Positions 17,398 through 26,697 of a stretch of DNA of 64,000 bases are shown piece by piece. The DNA comes from Sediminibacillus halophilus. Lineage in GTDB: Bacteria > Bacillota > Bacilli > Bacillales > Amphibacillaceae. The notes beneath the pieces are model-generated. The model did no database searches, was not told the DNA's origin, and saw only the letters and a list, made by a program, of their open reading frames with translations. Each line of letters begins with the position of its first letter. The stretch's first letter is position 1. Location of the stretch: contig NZ_FNHF01000009.1 of the NCBI RefSeq assembly GCF_900103695.1, positions 1 to 64,000 on the forward strand. The letters are read 5' to 3'. The position numbers and the translations under genes were made by a program.

Positions 17398-18018
17398 TCA
17401 ACCGACAAATTGGTTATGTGCCTTTTCATCCCCGATTACCGTTTCAGGACCATGTCCAGGATAAACAGTATAATCATCAGGCAAGCTGAACAGTTTACTT
17501 TTAATTGTTTCTACCAATACTTCAAAGTCCCCGCCAGGCAAGTCGGTTCTCCCAATTCCTCGTTGAAACAAGGAATCACCCGAGATCACCGATTTTTCCT
17601 CTGGAAAAACGAAAGCCACTCCACCGGGTGAATGGCCGGGGGTTTCCCGTATATGGAACGAGAATGGGCCTATGTCCATCTCACCGCTCTGTATATATTT
17701 ATCAGCAGGTCCGGCGGATATCGGTTCCATACGGAACAGGGCTGAACCATTTAAATTGGGATTGGACAGCCAGTCAGCCTCTGCTTTATGTACCAATACA
17801 GGAATCTGATACCTGTTCCGTACATCCTCTACAGCACCAATATGGTCAAAATGTGCATGGGTCAGCAAAATGGCTATCGGATTTATATTTGCCTCTTCCA
17901 GGTAAGTATAAAGTTTATCCGCATCTCCTCCCGGGTCTACAATCATTGCTACCTTGTCTTTAATGACAAGGTAGCAATTAGTGCCTAACGGGCCAAGGGG
18001 CATTTTCTCTATCTTCAT
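17398..18018 (-). CDS. yqgX: MBL-fold metallo-hydrolase (YqgX, glyoxalase II-like)
   Basis: Metallo-beta-lactamase-fold hydrolase, 206 residues from ATG 18018 with GGAG 7-8 nt upstream; the frame continues to 18069 without support. The binuclear metal motif HAHFDH is at about residues 56-61, a further His is in ETPGHSPGG and another in PGHGPET. This subgroup resembles glyoxalase II, but the substrate in Bacillus-type organisms (possibly a bacillithiol adduct) is inference. Confidence 0.9.
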   Translation of the reverse strand: MKIEKMPLGPLGTNCYLVIKDKVAMIVDPGGDADKLYTYLEEANINPIAILLTHAHFDHIGAVEDVRNRYQIPVLVHKAEADWLSNPNLNGSALFRMEPISAGPADKYIQSGEMDIGPFSFHIRETPGHSPGGVAFVFPEEKSVISGDSLFQRGIGRTDLPGGDFEVLVETIKSKLFSLPDDYTVYPGHGPETVIGDEKAHNQFVG

Positions 18019-18170
18019 GTTACCACTCCTTCTAAAAACAGTATAAATCGTCCGTGTATATCTCGACAAATCATTTAATTTGTTTTAGAATGTATGAGGA
18101 GATCATATCTACTACATATTAATATTGATTGTTCCTGAGCATCTTCAGGAATTCAAGGAGGTTATCGATA

Positions 18171-18341
18171 GTGGTATTGGCAATCCTGTTATTGATTGTA
18201 GCTATTTTATGTGCTGTTGCTGTATTGCGTGAATTGAAAGCTAAAAATATGTTTGCTGTACTTTTTGCCGGATTATCTACTTTAGTGTTCGGATGGTTTT
18301 CCATTATGACTATTTGGGCAGAATTGTTTCAAAACGTTTGA
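18171..18341 (+). CDS. yqgW: DUF2759 small membrane protein (YqgW)
   Basis: A 56-residue protein starting at GTG 18171, 8 nt after AAGGAGG; the upstream frame to 18129 reads through that site. Two membrane helices, about residues 2-17 and 27-49, are separated by a basic loop (LRELKAKN). It matches the YqgW type in size, hydropathy and location. Function unknown. Followed by a strong terminator. Confidence 0.82.
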   Translation: MVLAILLLIVAILCAVAVLRELKAKNMFAVLFAGLSTLVFGWFSIMTIWAELFQNV

Positions 18342-18366
18342 TCCAGATGAATAAGTTAGTATGAAT

Positions 18367-18396
18367 AAATCCCCTGTTCTTTTGGACAGGGGATTT
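18367..18396 (+). terminator. Terminator after yqgW
   Basis: AAATCCCCTGT...ACAGGGGATTT hairpin followed by TTCG and a short T run. Confidence 0.85.
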
Positions 18397-18898
18397 TTCG
18401 GTTCTCTGTCAAATGTGGTGGTTCCTACTTTTCATACCTTTATATTTGCAAGACGGGTCCATTCCAGACATTCCTTCAGCCCTTTTCCGGCTGTCTTCTC
18501 ATCACTTGTTTAAAACCATTCATCCCTCCCCTTTTCTTTTAACGCGTACGCCGCTTTTAACGGGGATAGATTTGGAGAAGCTTTTCTACCATTTGTCTCC
18601 CTACTTCTCACAGTTTGGAGTGACTTCCACAGCAGCTTTTTCACTTCCATTCATGTGAAAACGCCTCTTCTTATCTACCTAACTTCTCAACGAACTTCAT
18701 CCAACCCCCACTAGATCTGCAGCAGGAAAGGAAAGCGGTCGGCAGTGATTAATAAATCTCCCAGTATCTACGGACAGACTCCCTGTTTAAGTGACTTCAT
18801 GAAATCCTTCAAGACAGGGGAAACCGCCACATTCAGTATACAACCGGTTTTTTTGCTCTTCTCCTGCTGCTATGCCCTTACTATATCCTTCGATGAAT
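18397..18898. other. Intergenic stretch without an identified gene
   Basis: About 500 bp between yqgW and ltaS. An 81-codon plus-strand frame (18413-18658) begins with ATG but has no ribosome binding site and an unconvincing composition. B. subtilis has yqgT to yqgV in this interval, and I see no remnant of them. Confidence 0.5.
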
Positions 18899-18901
18899 GA
18901 A

Positions 18902-18929
18902 AAAGCATTCCCGTTGAACGGGAATGCTT
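18902..18929. terminator. Terminator after ltaS
   Basis: AAAGCATTCCCGTT...AACGGGAATGCTTT, nearly perfect, with A and T runs on both sides. It lies directly next to the ltaS stop. Confidence 0.9.
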
Positions 18930-18932
18930 TTT

Positions 18933-20876
18933 TTATTGTTCTACTTGATCACTCTGATCATTTTGTTCGTCTTGGCCGTCTTCTTCGTCGTTAAAATCAT
19001 AGAAACGGAATAAGTCTCCGTAAATAAGTTTATCGGAATAAGATAATTCTTTGTCTACCTTTTCTTTGATAGGCTCACATAAGCCTTCGGCTGTATCTTC
19101 TTGTTTTTGCTCCAATCCCGTAGGTTCAGATTCAAGAAGTTCACCAGTTTTACGATCATAGCATTGGCCCTTTGTATAGATATAATCATCGCTGATGTAA
19201 TCTCCATTACGTAAGGCGATAAATTCTTTACGGTCTTTGGCAAATAAATCGGTTCCGAAGGTAATGTCGTCGTCCGTTTCAATGCCTAACAGACTTAAAA
19301 TCGTTGGCTTCACATCGATTTGACCAGCAATTTCCGAAATGACGCCCCCTTCTTCACCAGGAATATGGATGAATAACGGTACACGCTGCAGCTGAATGTG
19401 CTCATAAGGCGTGATTTCTTTGCCAAGATACTGCCCCATCGCTTTATTATGGAATTCACTAATACCATAGTGATCACCCATTAATACGATAACCGAGTTT
19501 TCATACAAGCCAGATTCCTTTAAATCCTTGAAGAATTGTTCTACAGCTTCATCCGTGTAACGGACGGTCGGGAAATACTGGTTTAATGTCTTCGAATTCG
19601 AGTCATACTTATCTATCGAAGCATCTTCCTCTTCCAAATCAAACGGATAGTGGTTGGTTAACGTAATGAATTTGGAATAAAACGGCTGCTGCTGAGATTG
19701 CAAGTATTTCATCGATTGTTCAAAGAATGGTTTATCTTTCAATCCCCAGCCAATCGAGTTGTCTTCTGTCACTTCATACGAATCTACATCGAAAAACTTG
19801 TCATAACCAAGACTGTCATACATAACGTCCCGATTCCAGAAACTTTTATTATTGGCGTGGAAAACGGAGGTGAAATAACCATTTTCCCCTAAGATTTCCG
19901 GCGATGCATGGTATTCATTTTGACCGTGTGTAAAGAAAACTGCACCTCTGGACAAAGGATACAAAGAGTTTTCAATCAAGAATTCTGAATCAGATGTTTT
20001 ACCCTGCTCAGTCTGATGGTAGAAGTTTTCAAAATAGTAACTTTCATCAATCAAATCGTTCAGGAACGGTGTGATTTCTTCTCCATTCACTTTATTGTTG
20101 ATGACAAAATTTTGCACTGACTCAAGCGAGATAAAAATAACGTTTTTACCTTTCGCTACACCAAACATATCTGACTTTTCTTCGTTTTGAACATGCTCAT
20201 CAACATATTCTGTGATTTCCGGCATTTCATTTCCGTCGGCGAAAACTCGTTGAGCCTTCGTCTTGGACTGTAACACCGCATCATAAATATGATAGTTGAA
20301 CAACCCGATGTTTTTCACCAGATATTCCCGGTCGAATGTCCGCTGCAACAACTGCGGGCGCTCAATTTCAGCAAGCGTATAGTTGAAAAGCAAGAATAAA
20401 AGAGAAACACTAAGTGCAAGCGTTTTGCCTCTTTTATGATATCCTGCCGATATTACGGAAGGATACTTTCTGCTCAATACCCAGATGATGGCTACATCAA
20501 GAAACAATAGCAAATCCGGAATGTGGACAAGTGACATAAAACTTGAACCTAAATCCGCCGCATTGCTTCCCTGGAATAGAACAGGGATTGTGATAAAGTC
20601 GGTGAAATTCCGGTAAAAAATCAAATTAAAGTAAATAATCAGTGTCCCAATCAGCGCGGCATAGCGCAAGAACTTCATTTGTCTTCTCTCTTTGAACCAT
20701 ACGCTCAGCGCAAACACCAAAAATGCAGAAGCGAATGGGTTCACAAACAGGATAAATTCCTGCATCCAATTATCAAGCGATATTTCAAATATAAAACGAT
20801 ATACAATATACGTCTTTAAACCAAATAGTACGGTTGCAATAATATACAACGGTATATTAAACAGTTTCTTAGACAT
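18933..20876 (-). CDS. yqgS: Lipoteichoic acid synthase family protein (LtaS/YqgS)
   Basis: Polymerises glycerol phosphate from phosphatidylglycerol onto the lipoteichoic acid anchor at the outer face of the membrane. Five N-terminal membrane helices lie in residues 8-175, followed by the extracellular sulfatase-like domain. The catalytic Thr is T294 in GKTSDSEF, metal Glu E252 in ISLESVQ, and MGDHYG carries further metal ligands. The acidic C-terminal tail (DEEDGQDEQNDQ) is an extra. B. subtilis has four paralogues (ltaS, yfnI, yqgS, yvgJ); position here matches yqgS. Length 647 is normal. Confidence 0.94.
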   Translation of the reverse strand: MSKKLFNIPLYIIATVLFGLKTYIVYRFIFEISLDNWMQEFILFVNPFASAFLVFALSVWFKERRQMKFLRYAALIGTLIIYFNLIFYRNFTDFITIPVLFQGSNAADLGSSFMSLVHIPDLLLFLDVAIIWVLSRKYPSVISAGYHKRGKTLALSVSLLFLLFNYTLAEIERPQLLQRTFDREYLVKNIGLFNYHIYDAVLQSKTKAQRVFADGNEMPEITEYVDEHVQNEEKSDMFGVAKGKNVIFISLESVQNFVINNKVNGEEITPFLNDLIDESYYFENFYHQTEQGKTSDSEFLIENSLYPLSRGAVFFTHGQNEYHASPEILGENGYFTSVFHANNKSFWNRDVMYDSLGYDKFFDVDSYEVTEDNSIGWGLKDKPFFEQSMKYLQSQQQPFYSKFITLTNHYPFDLEEEDASIDKYDSNSKTLNQYFPTVRYTDEAVEQFFKDLKESGLYENSVIVLMGDHYGISEFHNKAMGQYLGKEITPYEHIQLQRVPLFIHIPGEEGGVISEIAGQIDVKPTILSLLGIETDDDITFGTDLFAKDRKEFIALRNGDYISDDYIYTKGQCYDRKTGELLESEPTGLEQKQEDTAEGLCEPIKEKVDKELSYSDKLIYGDLFRFYDFNDEEDGQDEQNDQSDQVEQ

Positions 20877-21078
20877 GCTTTCTTCCTCCTAACAGCAAAA
20901 CTCTATTTTCATAGTTTAATAATAATCCATGATAAATTTACATGCGTTTTACATTATTAAATTATATTCCACCATCTGTAATAAATAAACACTAATTATA
21001 AGACGTGCCCTCCTAAGAGAAGGTTTCATTTTTTTAGAAAAAAATTACGTCTTTTTAATATTTCTATATTTTAATAGA

Positions 21079-21113
21079 CATTACCAAAAAAATAAACCCT
21101 CTTAAGGCTTATT
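21079..21113 (-). terminator. Probable terminator after glcK
   Basis: AATAAGCC pairs with GGTTTATT on the minus strand, followed by TTTTTT. It is located 22 bp past the glcK stop. The stem is weak but well placed. Confidence 0.55.
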
Positions 21114-21135
21114 TTTTCAGTAATGAATAAAACGT

Positions 21136-22101
21136 TTATGCATTCCTTCCCTGTACGATCAAATAAACCGCACCGATAACCCCCGCATCATTTCCCAATT
21201 TTGCGGTGACAAATTCAACACCTTCGCTAATCCGGGGCAATGCGTATTTGTCAAAAGCTTTTCGGAGTGGGATTAGGAGCTGTTCACCCGCTTTAGATAC
21301 CCCTCCTCCAATCACAATTTTGGAAGGATTAACAACGGTGGCCGCGTTGGCTATAGCCAGTCCCAAAACATCCGTTACCCGGTCAATAATTGCTTCGGAG
21401 ACTTTATCTCCGGCAGCCGCCGAGTCGAATACATCTTTGGCGGTAACTTTTCCGTTCTCTTTATACACCGTTTTTAGTATTGTCTCCTGAGCCGAATTAA
21501 TATATTGCTCAGCCTGTCTAGCAATACCAGTGGCAGATGCAACGGTTTCCAAACAACCATTACGGCCACAATTGCAAGGGGCGCCGTCAGTTTCTACCGT
21601 AATATGTCCGATCTCCCCTGCTGTGCCATTTACTCCGTTTATCACCTGGCCGTTTGCGATTATACCGCCCCCGACCCCAGTCCCAATTGTGACTGCTACT
21701 AAATTTTCTGCCTGGTTTCCCGCCCCTAGCCAGTTTTCTCCGAGTGCCGCTATATTGGCATCATTATCCACTACGGCAGGCAATCCCGACAAGTTTTCTA
21801 GCTTATCGGCCAATGCAAAATCTTTCCATCCTATATTCACAGCAACAGCTACTGTCCCAGAATCTGTGTCGACAAATCCAGGGGCACCTGCACCGATTCC
21901 AATCAAATCCGAAGACTGCAAGCCAATTGTTTCTAATTTTTGAGCAACGGATGACCATATGTCCTCCGGTATGGATGAACCGCTATTTTCGAGGTTGGTT
22001 TCAATCTCCCACTTTTCGACAATGTCACCGGTTTCTTTAATAATAGCCAGTTTCACCGTTGTACCGCCGATATCGACGCCGACAGCATATTTTTCTGCCA
22101 T
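21136..22101 (-). CDS. glcK: Glucokinase (ROK family)
   Basis: Phosphorylates glucose to glucose 6-phosphate with ATP. 321 residues. Phosphate-binding DIGGTTVK at about residues 10-17, catalytic Asp in VDNDAN (about 112), TIGTGVGGG, and the ROK zinc motif with CNCGRNGCLE (about 175-184). It follows yqgQ by 12 nt, the same coupling as in B. subtilis (yqgQ-glcK). Confidence 0.96.
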   Translation of the reverse strand: MAEKYAVGVDIGGTTVKLAIIKETGDIVEKWEIETNLENSGSSIPEDIWSSVAQKLETIGLQSSDLIGIGAGAPGFVDTDSGTVAVAVNIGWKDFALADKLENLSGLPAVVDNDANIAALGENWLGAGNQAENLVAVTIGTGVGGGIIANGQVINGVNGTAGEIGHITVETDGAPCNCGRNGCLETVASATGIARQAEQYINSAQETILKTVYKENGKVTAKDVFDSAAAGDKVSEAIIDRVTDVLGLAIANAATVVNPSKIVIGGGVSKAGEQLLIPLRKAFDKYALPRISEGVEFVTAKLGNDAGVIGAVYLIVQGRNA

Positions 22102-22113
22102 TCCGCTTCCCCC

Positions 22114-22314
22114 TTATTGTTGTTCCTTCAGCTTCTGTTTCTCCTGTTTCAACAGCAGGATGGCCGATTGAAAATCCTTTGTTTCCATGCATTGCGCTTT
22201 GTATAATTCTCTTACTTCGTCTTCCATCATATCCAGGTCGGCTATCCTATCTCCTAAATAAATGAAAGTACCGAAATTTTTTAAAAATTGTTGAATATCA
22301 TAAATCGTTTTCAT
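22114..22314 (-). CDS. yqgQ: YqgQ family small protein
   Basis: A 66-residue protein starting MKTIYDIQQFLKNFGTFIYLG, the characteristic beginning of the YqgQ (DUF910) family, which folds as a small helical bundle. The C-terminal end is charged (LLKQEKQKLKEQQ). Operon partner of glcK. A nucleic-acid-binding role has been suggested for the family, but the function is not settled. Confidence 0.9.
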   Translation of the reverse strand: MKTIYDIQQFLKNFGTFIYLGDRIADLDMMEDEVRELYKAQCMETKDFQSAILLLKQEKQKLKEQQ

Positions 22315-22434
22315 ATTAAATCACCAAAAATCATTATACCAATCTTTTATCCGGTTGGGAATGATTAACCACTAATTGTCAGTTTATGCAGAGGAATACT
22401 TAATGAATGGGTTGGTTTCTGAGAAAAAACGAAA

Positions 22435-22466
22435 AGCTTGTAGAAAAAGTTGAATTCTCTACAAGC
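22435..22466 (-). terminator. Terminator after the SpoVAF-like gene
   Basis: AGCTTGTAGA pairs with TCTACAAGCT on the minus strand, followed by TTTTCGTTTTTT. It lies 19 bp past the stop. Confidence 0.85.
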
Positions 22467-22484
22467 TGGATGATCTATACTTAA

Positions 22485-23948
22485 TTATCGATCTGGATCC
22501 TGAGGATTTAGAAATGTAGGTCTTCTGTTTTTCAGTGGTATCGGAGAGCGAAGTACAATATCGCGCAACGGCCGGGCAGAGAATGGGAAGAATGGCCATA
22601 GATAACCAATTCGAAAAGAGTCTATTCGCACCAGATAAAAAATCCAAATCGTTATCCCGGCAACATATCCTTTCACTCCGAAGATTGCTGTGGAAACAAG
22701 TAAAACAATCCGGAATATTCGGTTGGCAAGGCTTAATTCGTAACTTGGAGTAGCAAATGTACCGATTGCCGCTACTGCAAGATACAATACCACTTCGTAA
22801 GAAAACAACCCCACTTCGACGGCTACTTGTCCAATCAATATGGCTGCGACAAGACCAAGCGCAGTCGCCAACGCTGTAGGAGTATGGATGGCCGCCATCC
22901 GGAGCATATCTATTCCCACTTCTGCAATTAAGAATTGGATCAATATCGGTATGGCTCCGTCTTCACTGGGACCGATAAAAGCCAGCGTTTCGGGCAATAA
23001 ATCCGGGCTCGTGGAAAGCAAGTAATACAAAGGAAGAATAAAAATCGAAGCGATTACCGCAATAAAACGCACCATCCGCAGATATGCTCCTACCAATGGT
23101 TTCTGACGGTATTCTTCAGCATGCTGTAAATGATGCCAGAAGGTAGCCGGCGTAATCATAACACTTGGTGACCCGTCGATAATCACCAAAATATGTCCCT
23201 CATATATATGGGCAGCTGCTGTATCCGGTCGTTCTGTATATCGTATAGTCGGATAAGGATTCCAGTGACGCCCGCATAGATACTCTTCGATGGTCTTCTC
23301 AGCCATCGGCAGACCGTCGGTGTCAATCTTTTTCAAGTGCTTTTTTAACGTTTCCACTCTACTTTTGTCAGCAATATCATCTAAATAGCAAAGACAAATA
23401 TCTGTTTTGGACCTCCTGCCTATGCTTAAGTATTCCATGCGCAAGGAACGGTCACGGATTCTCCTTCTTGTTAAAGCAGTGTTAAACACAATGGTTTCTA
23501 CATAACCATCACGCGAACCCCTTACCACTCTTTCCAAATCCGGTTCATCCGGACTTCTGACTGGGTAAGTACGAGCGTCAATGATAATGGCATAACGGAT
23601 TCCTTCCACTAACAATGCCGTCGGCCCGGCCAGCACTGTATCGACGGTTTCATCCAAATCCTCCGACTTGTCCAGCTCGATGTATGGCAAATGGGTTTTA
23701 AGCAGCTTCTCCAGTGGATCCGGCTCCAACTGATCGGGCTCTAGTCTGGATAAAAGCTTCATCAATAAGTGAAGGATATCATCTTTAACAAATCCATCAA
23801 CCATAAATAAAGCCATTTTCTTACCAGCGTATTCTAAGTCCATGTGGATGACATCAAAGCTTTTATCCACACCGAGACGTTCCCGCATGTAATCTACATT
23901 CTCTTCTAAGTTGCGATGTACTGGTACCTTCTTCGTTTCGTTGTCCAT
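22485..23948 (-). CDS. SpoVAF-like spore germination protein (GerA family A subunit)
   Basis: GerA-type membrane protein, 487 residues. The N-terminal soluble domain (about 1-290) has the family motifs RSPDEPDLERVVRGSRDG and TRRRIRDRSLR; it is followed by about five to six membrane helices and HTPTALATALG. It aligns best with SpoVAF, which in B. subtilis ends the spoVA operon and aids germination, rather than with GerAA. Here no other spoVA gene is adjacent, so it is an orphan, inserted between yqgQ and gluP relative to B. subtilis. Single-gene unit with its own terminator; probably made in the forespore (inference). Confidence 0.88.
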   Translation of the reverse strand: MDNETKKVPVHRNLEENVDYMRERLGVDKSFDVIHMDLEYAGKKMALFMVDGFVKDDILHLLMKLLSRLEPDQLEPDPLEKLLKTHLPYIELDKSEDLDETVDTVLAGPTALLVEGIRYAIIIDARTYPVRSPDEPDLERVVRGSRDGYVETIVFNTALTRRRIRDRSLRMEYLSIGRRSKTDICLCYLDDIADKSRVETLKKHLKKIDTDGLPMAEKTIEEYLCGRHWNPYPTIRYTERPDTAAAHIYEGHILVIIDGSPSVMITPATFWHHLQHAEEYRQKPLVGAYLRMVRFIAVIASIFILPLYYLLSTSPDLLPETLAFIGPSEDGAIPILIQFLIAEVGIDMLRMAAIHTPTALATALGLVAAILIGQVAVEVGLFSYEVVLYLAVAAIGTFATPSYELSLANRIFRIVLLVSTAIFGVKGYVAGITIWIFYLVRIDSFRIGYLWPFFPFSARPLRDIVLRSPIPLKNRRPTFLNPQDPDR

Positions 23949-24136
23949 GGTCTCATCCTATTTGGTAAAGTCTTTAATACTGTTAGCTTGTACCGTTTAG
24001 GTATGAACCATACAGAAAATCCACTACTTGTACAACTCCTGCTATAAAGATCAAACAGCTTCGTTTCATATAATTTACGACTAGTACATATATTCAATTA
24101 AGCAACTAATGACAAGCTGTTAAAGGAGAAAACTAT

Positions 24137-25018
24137 ATGAAAAAAACGTTTCTCATACCAGTCATTTTAACTGCAGCCGTCCTTGCTGCCGGTTTATTTT
24201 TTCTCGCCAACCAGGAAAAAACAGTACTTAAATACTTTCCGCTGGATGAAAAGATTTCTTTTTCTTCTTACTATACAGATTTGAAGATATTGTCCGAAAT
24301 TGATACGGATGAATATGGTGTACAATGGCAGGAAGTTTCCGAATTAGAGACCCCTATTTATTTACGACAGGATGTATCTTTATTATATGTAGACGGAAAA
24401 TTGAAAGGAATCCTTAGCAAATGGAAAGAAAACGGACAAACTATCGAACAAAAATCATCTATACATGGGGAAGACAGCAGTCACTTCCAGGCAATCACTT
24501 TTCATCACGGAGAAGTTCATTATCCAGATGACAAAATTAAAAGTATACAGGCAATGTCTTCTGATGAATTGTACGTGATTGACTCTCCTCACACAGCCTT
24601 GGAATCTTTTGATCAGCCATTAAACAAAAATCAGGAAGAATGGAAGCACACCCTTGATACAGCTACCAACCAGCAACTCAGTTTCCATTGGAACCAACTG
24701 ATCAATCACTTTGATATTCCGATCGATAAGTATACCATCATTCCATTAACAGACTTGGCCAAATACGAACACCTGCCGTTGCCCGGGTTAACAGAAACCG
24801 AAAGTCAGCAGGTTATCGGACAGCTTTGGGAAGGACTTTACAAACATTATATCCTTGGAATTGCAGGGAGCCAGAATAACAAGCATCCAATCAATACGTT
24901 TATCCCTCTACTATTATTCGCGAATGATGGAAGCCATTTAATGGTTCTTTTCCAAGATGAAAACGAGGAGAAACAACAATTGTTACAGGCCTACCCTTCA
25001 TTCGATGACAAACGTTGA
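24137..25018 (+). CDS. Uncharacterised membrane-anchored or secreted protein
   Basis: Not recognised. 293 residues; ATG 24137 follows AAAGGAGAA. A basic start and one hydrophobic segment (about residues 4-24) suggest an N-terminal anchor or uncleaved signal, with the rest outside. There is no lipobox Cys. The body is mixed alpha/beta with many Lys, Gln and His and no obvious catalytic motif. It is divergent from the SpoVAF-like gene (188 bp apart) and its 3' end overlaps that of gluP by 28 nt. The position suggests a Bacillaceae accessory gene, possibly spore- or envelope-related (inference). Confidence 0.8.
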   Translation: MKKTFLIPVILTAAVLAAGLFFLANQEKTVLKYFPLDEKISFSSYYTDLKILSEIDTDEYGVQWQEVSELETPIYLRQDVSLLYVDGKLKGILSKWKENGQTIEQKSSIHGEDSSHFQAITFHHGEVHYPDDKIKSIQAMSSDELYVIDSPHTALESFDQPLNKNQEEWKHTLDTATNQQLSFHWNQLINHFDIPIDKYTIIPLTDLAKYEHLPLPGLTETESQQVIGQLWEGLYKHYILGIAGSQNNKHPINTFIPLLLFANDGSHLMVLFQDENEEKQQLLQAYPSFDDKR

Positions 25019-26523
25019 ACCAGATTGTCAAAATCTTTGTTATCCGGTTGCAGGCTTAAAGCTTTTTCTGCATGCTGTTTCGCATTGTCGACTTGGTCAT
25101 GGCTGACATACAATAAAGCCAAGTTATAATGTGCCTCGGCAAAATCCGGTTTCACTTTTAAGCTCTCCTCTAAATCATCGATTGCTGCTTCGGCTTCATC
25201 CAAATTCAAGTGTGCCAGCGACCGGTAAAACAAAAGCTCTGCCTTGTATTCCCCATCTTCAAGCCCTTGCTCCGTATATTTCAAGGTACGGTGGTACTCT
25301 TCCTGCTCAATAGAATGCTGGGCAAGCTGGAGAAGATTGGCTGATGAAAATTGCATGGCATAGAATAGCAAACCGACGGTCAATAAAAGGTAAAGCATGA
25401 ATCCTCCCAATTGATTCAACCTTTTCTTTTTTCCAGGTAAAGAAACAACAGCAGAGGCCAAGAATCCACCAAGCAATCCACCGATATGTGCGCCGTTGTC
25501 AATTTGTGGCATCATAACGCCGAAAGCAATATTTAAAGCCAATATAAACAGAAGATTCCAGCCCATTGTCCGGAAAAACAATCTTTTGTAGAGCACTCCA
25601 AAGTAAAGCAGGGACCCGAAAAGACCAAAAATCGCTCCCGATGCGCCAGCAGACACCTGTGTGTTAAAGGCAAAGCTTGCAAGCCCACCTGTTATGCCAG
25701 CTAAAAAGTAGACGATCGCAAACCGGCCAGTTCCATACAGCCTTTCTACTGCTGTGCCCAAATAAAACAAAGCAATCATATTCATGAGCAAATGGACAAA
25801 GCCAATATGAAGGAACATGGATGAGATGATCCTCCACCACTCCCCTTGCAAAATGGCCGGGTTGTACTTCGCTCCAAAATCGATCAATGTTTGTGTGTTT
25901 AGACTGCTTCCGTGACGTTCCAGCAAAAAAAATAATAGGACATTGACGGCGAGTAAAACGTAGGTAAACAAAGGTCGGCCATGCTGGAAGACAGACTGTT
26001 CTGCCTGCTGCTGTTCAACCAAGCGGCTTTTTAGTAGGCTTTTAATTTCGTCAGACTGACGCTCCATTACTTCTTCATTGTCAGACTGTATGATCGGTCG
26101 ATCATCAAGCCCCAAATCATCATATAACCGATACTTTTCATTAAGACGATTCCTTTCGTCTAAATAATAAACATGCATTTCTGTGGGCTTTTTATCCTTT
26201 ACAAGCAACGGTTTTTTCAAGGACTCCCAGTCATCGACAGGTGCTTGTGCCGCAATATAAACATCATGTATTTTCACTTTTTTGCCACCGAGCAGCTTAC
26301 GCAAATTCTGTACTTTATAGATGACCTGAGCCATGTCATTTTTCAAATGATTTCCCCAATCAAAACTTTTATGATACAACCGGATCACATTCGAAGTATC
26401 TTTTTGCTGCTTTTCGAGCCAGATTTCCTGACTGTCCTTATCAATATGTAATAGTTCATAGTCATGGTCACGGACCAAATCATGAGCTAAATTCAAAAAG
26501 TAATATTCATCTTGCACATACAT
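24991..26523 (-). CDS. gluP: Rhomboid intramembrane serine protease GluP with TPR repeats
   Basis: Cleaves membrane proteins within the bilayer. 510 residues: an N-terminal cytoplasmic domain (about 1-180), six to seven membrane helices (about 185-390) with the catalytic Ser in GASGAIFG (about 292) and His in HIGG (about 345), then two to three TPR repeats. B. subtilis YqgP/GluP with FtsH processes the Mg transporter MgtE and guards against Mn toxicity. ATG 26523 has GGGAGTGG upstream. Overlaps the 3' end of the unknown plus-strand gene. Confidence 0.95.
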   Translation of the reverse strand: MYVQDEYYFLNLAHDLVRDHDYELLHIDKDSQEIWLEKQQKDTSNVIRLYHKSFDWGNHLKNDMAQVIYKVQNLRKLLGGKKVKIHDVYIAAQAPVDDWESLKKPLLVKDKKPTEMHVYYLDERNRLNEKYRLYDDLGLDDRPIIQSDNEEVMERQSDEIKSLLKSRLVEQQQAEQSVFQHGRPLFTYVLLAVNVLLFFLLERHGSSLNTQTLIDFGAKYNPAILQGEWWRIISSMFLHIGFVHLLMNMIALFYLGTAVERLYGTGRFAIVYFLAGITGGLASFAFNTQVSAGASGAIFGLFGSLLYFGVLYKRLFFRTMGWNLLFILALNIAFGVMMPQIDNGAHIGGLLGGFLASAVVSLPGKKKRLNQLGGFMLYLLLTVGLLFYAMQFSSANLLQLAQHSIEQEEYHRTLKYTEQGLEDGEYKAELLFYRSLAHLNLDEAEAAIDDLEESLKVKPDFAEAHYNLALLYVSHDQVDNAKQHAEKALSLQPDNKDFDNLVQRLSSNEG

Positions 26524-26697
26524 GATGCCACTCCCTCTCCCTTTTATCTTACCATGTATGACAGTCTAAATGACAAAAAAACCTTTCGCCACTCATATGA
26601 AAAGGATGACCCCCTTGTCCGCTAGCTCCTCTCTTTTACTTTTTGAAAACCAAGACTATTAATAAAAAATTGTTGCGTTGTTGCGAAGACGCAGAAC
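26524..26697. other. Intergenic stretch upstream of gluP
   Basis: About 170 bp between gluP and the terminal-repeat element. It presumably carries the gluP promoter; no clear -35/-10 pair was picked out and no gene is seen. Confidence 0.5.

Noticed and set aside
18413-18658. 81-codon plus-strand frame after yqgW
   Set aside because: No ribosome binding site, composition unlike neighbours, directly behind a terminator, and no recognisable family.
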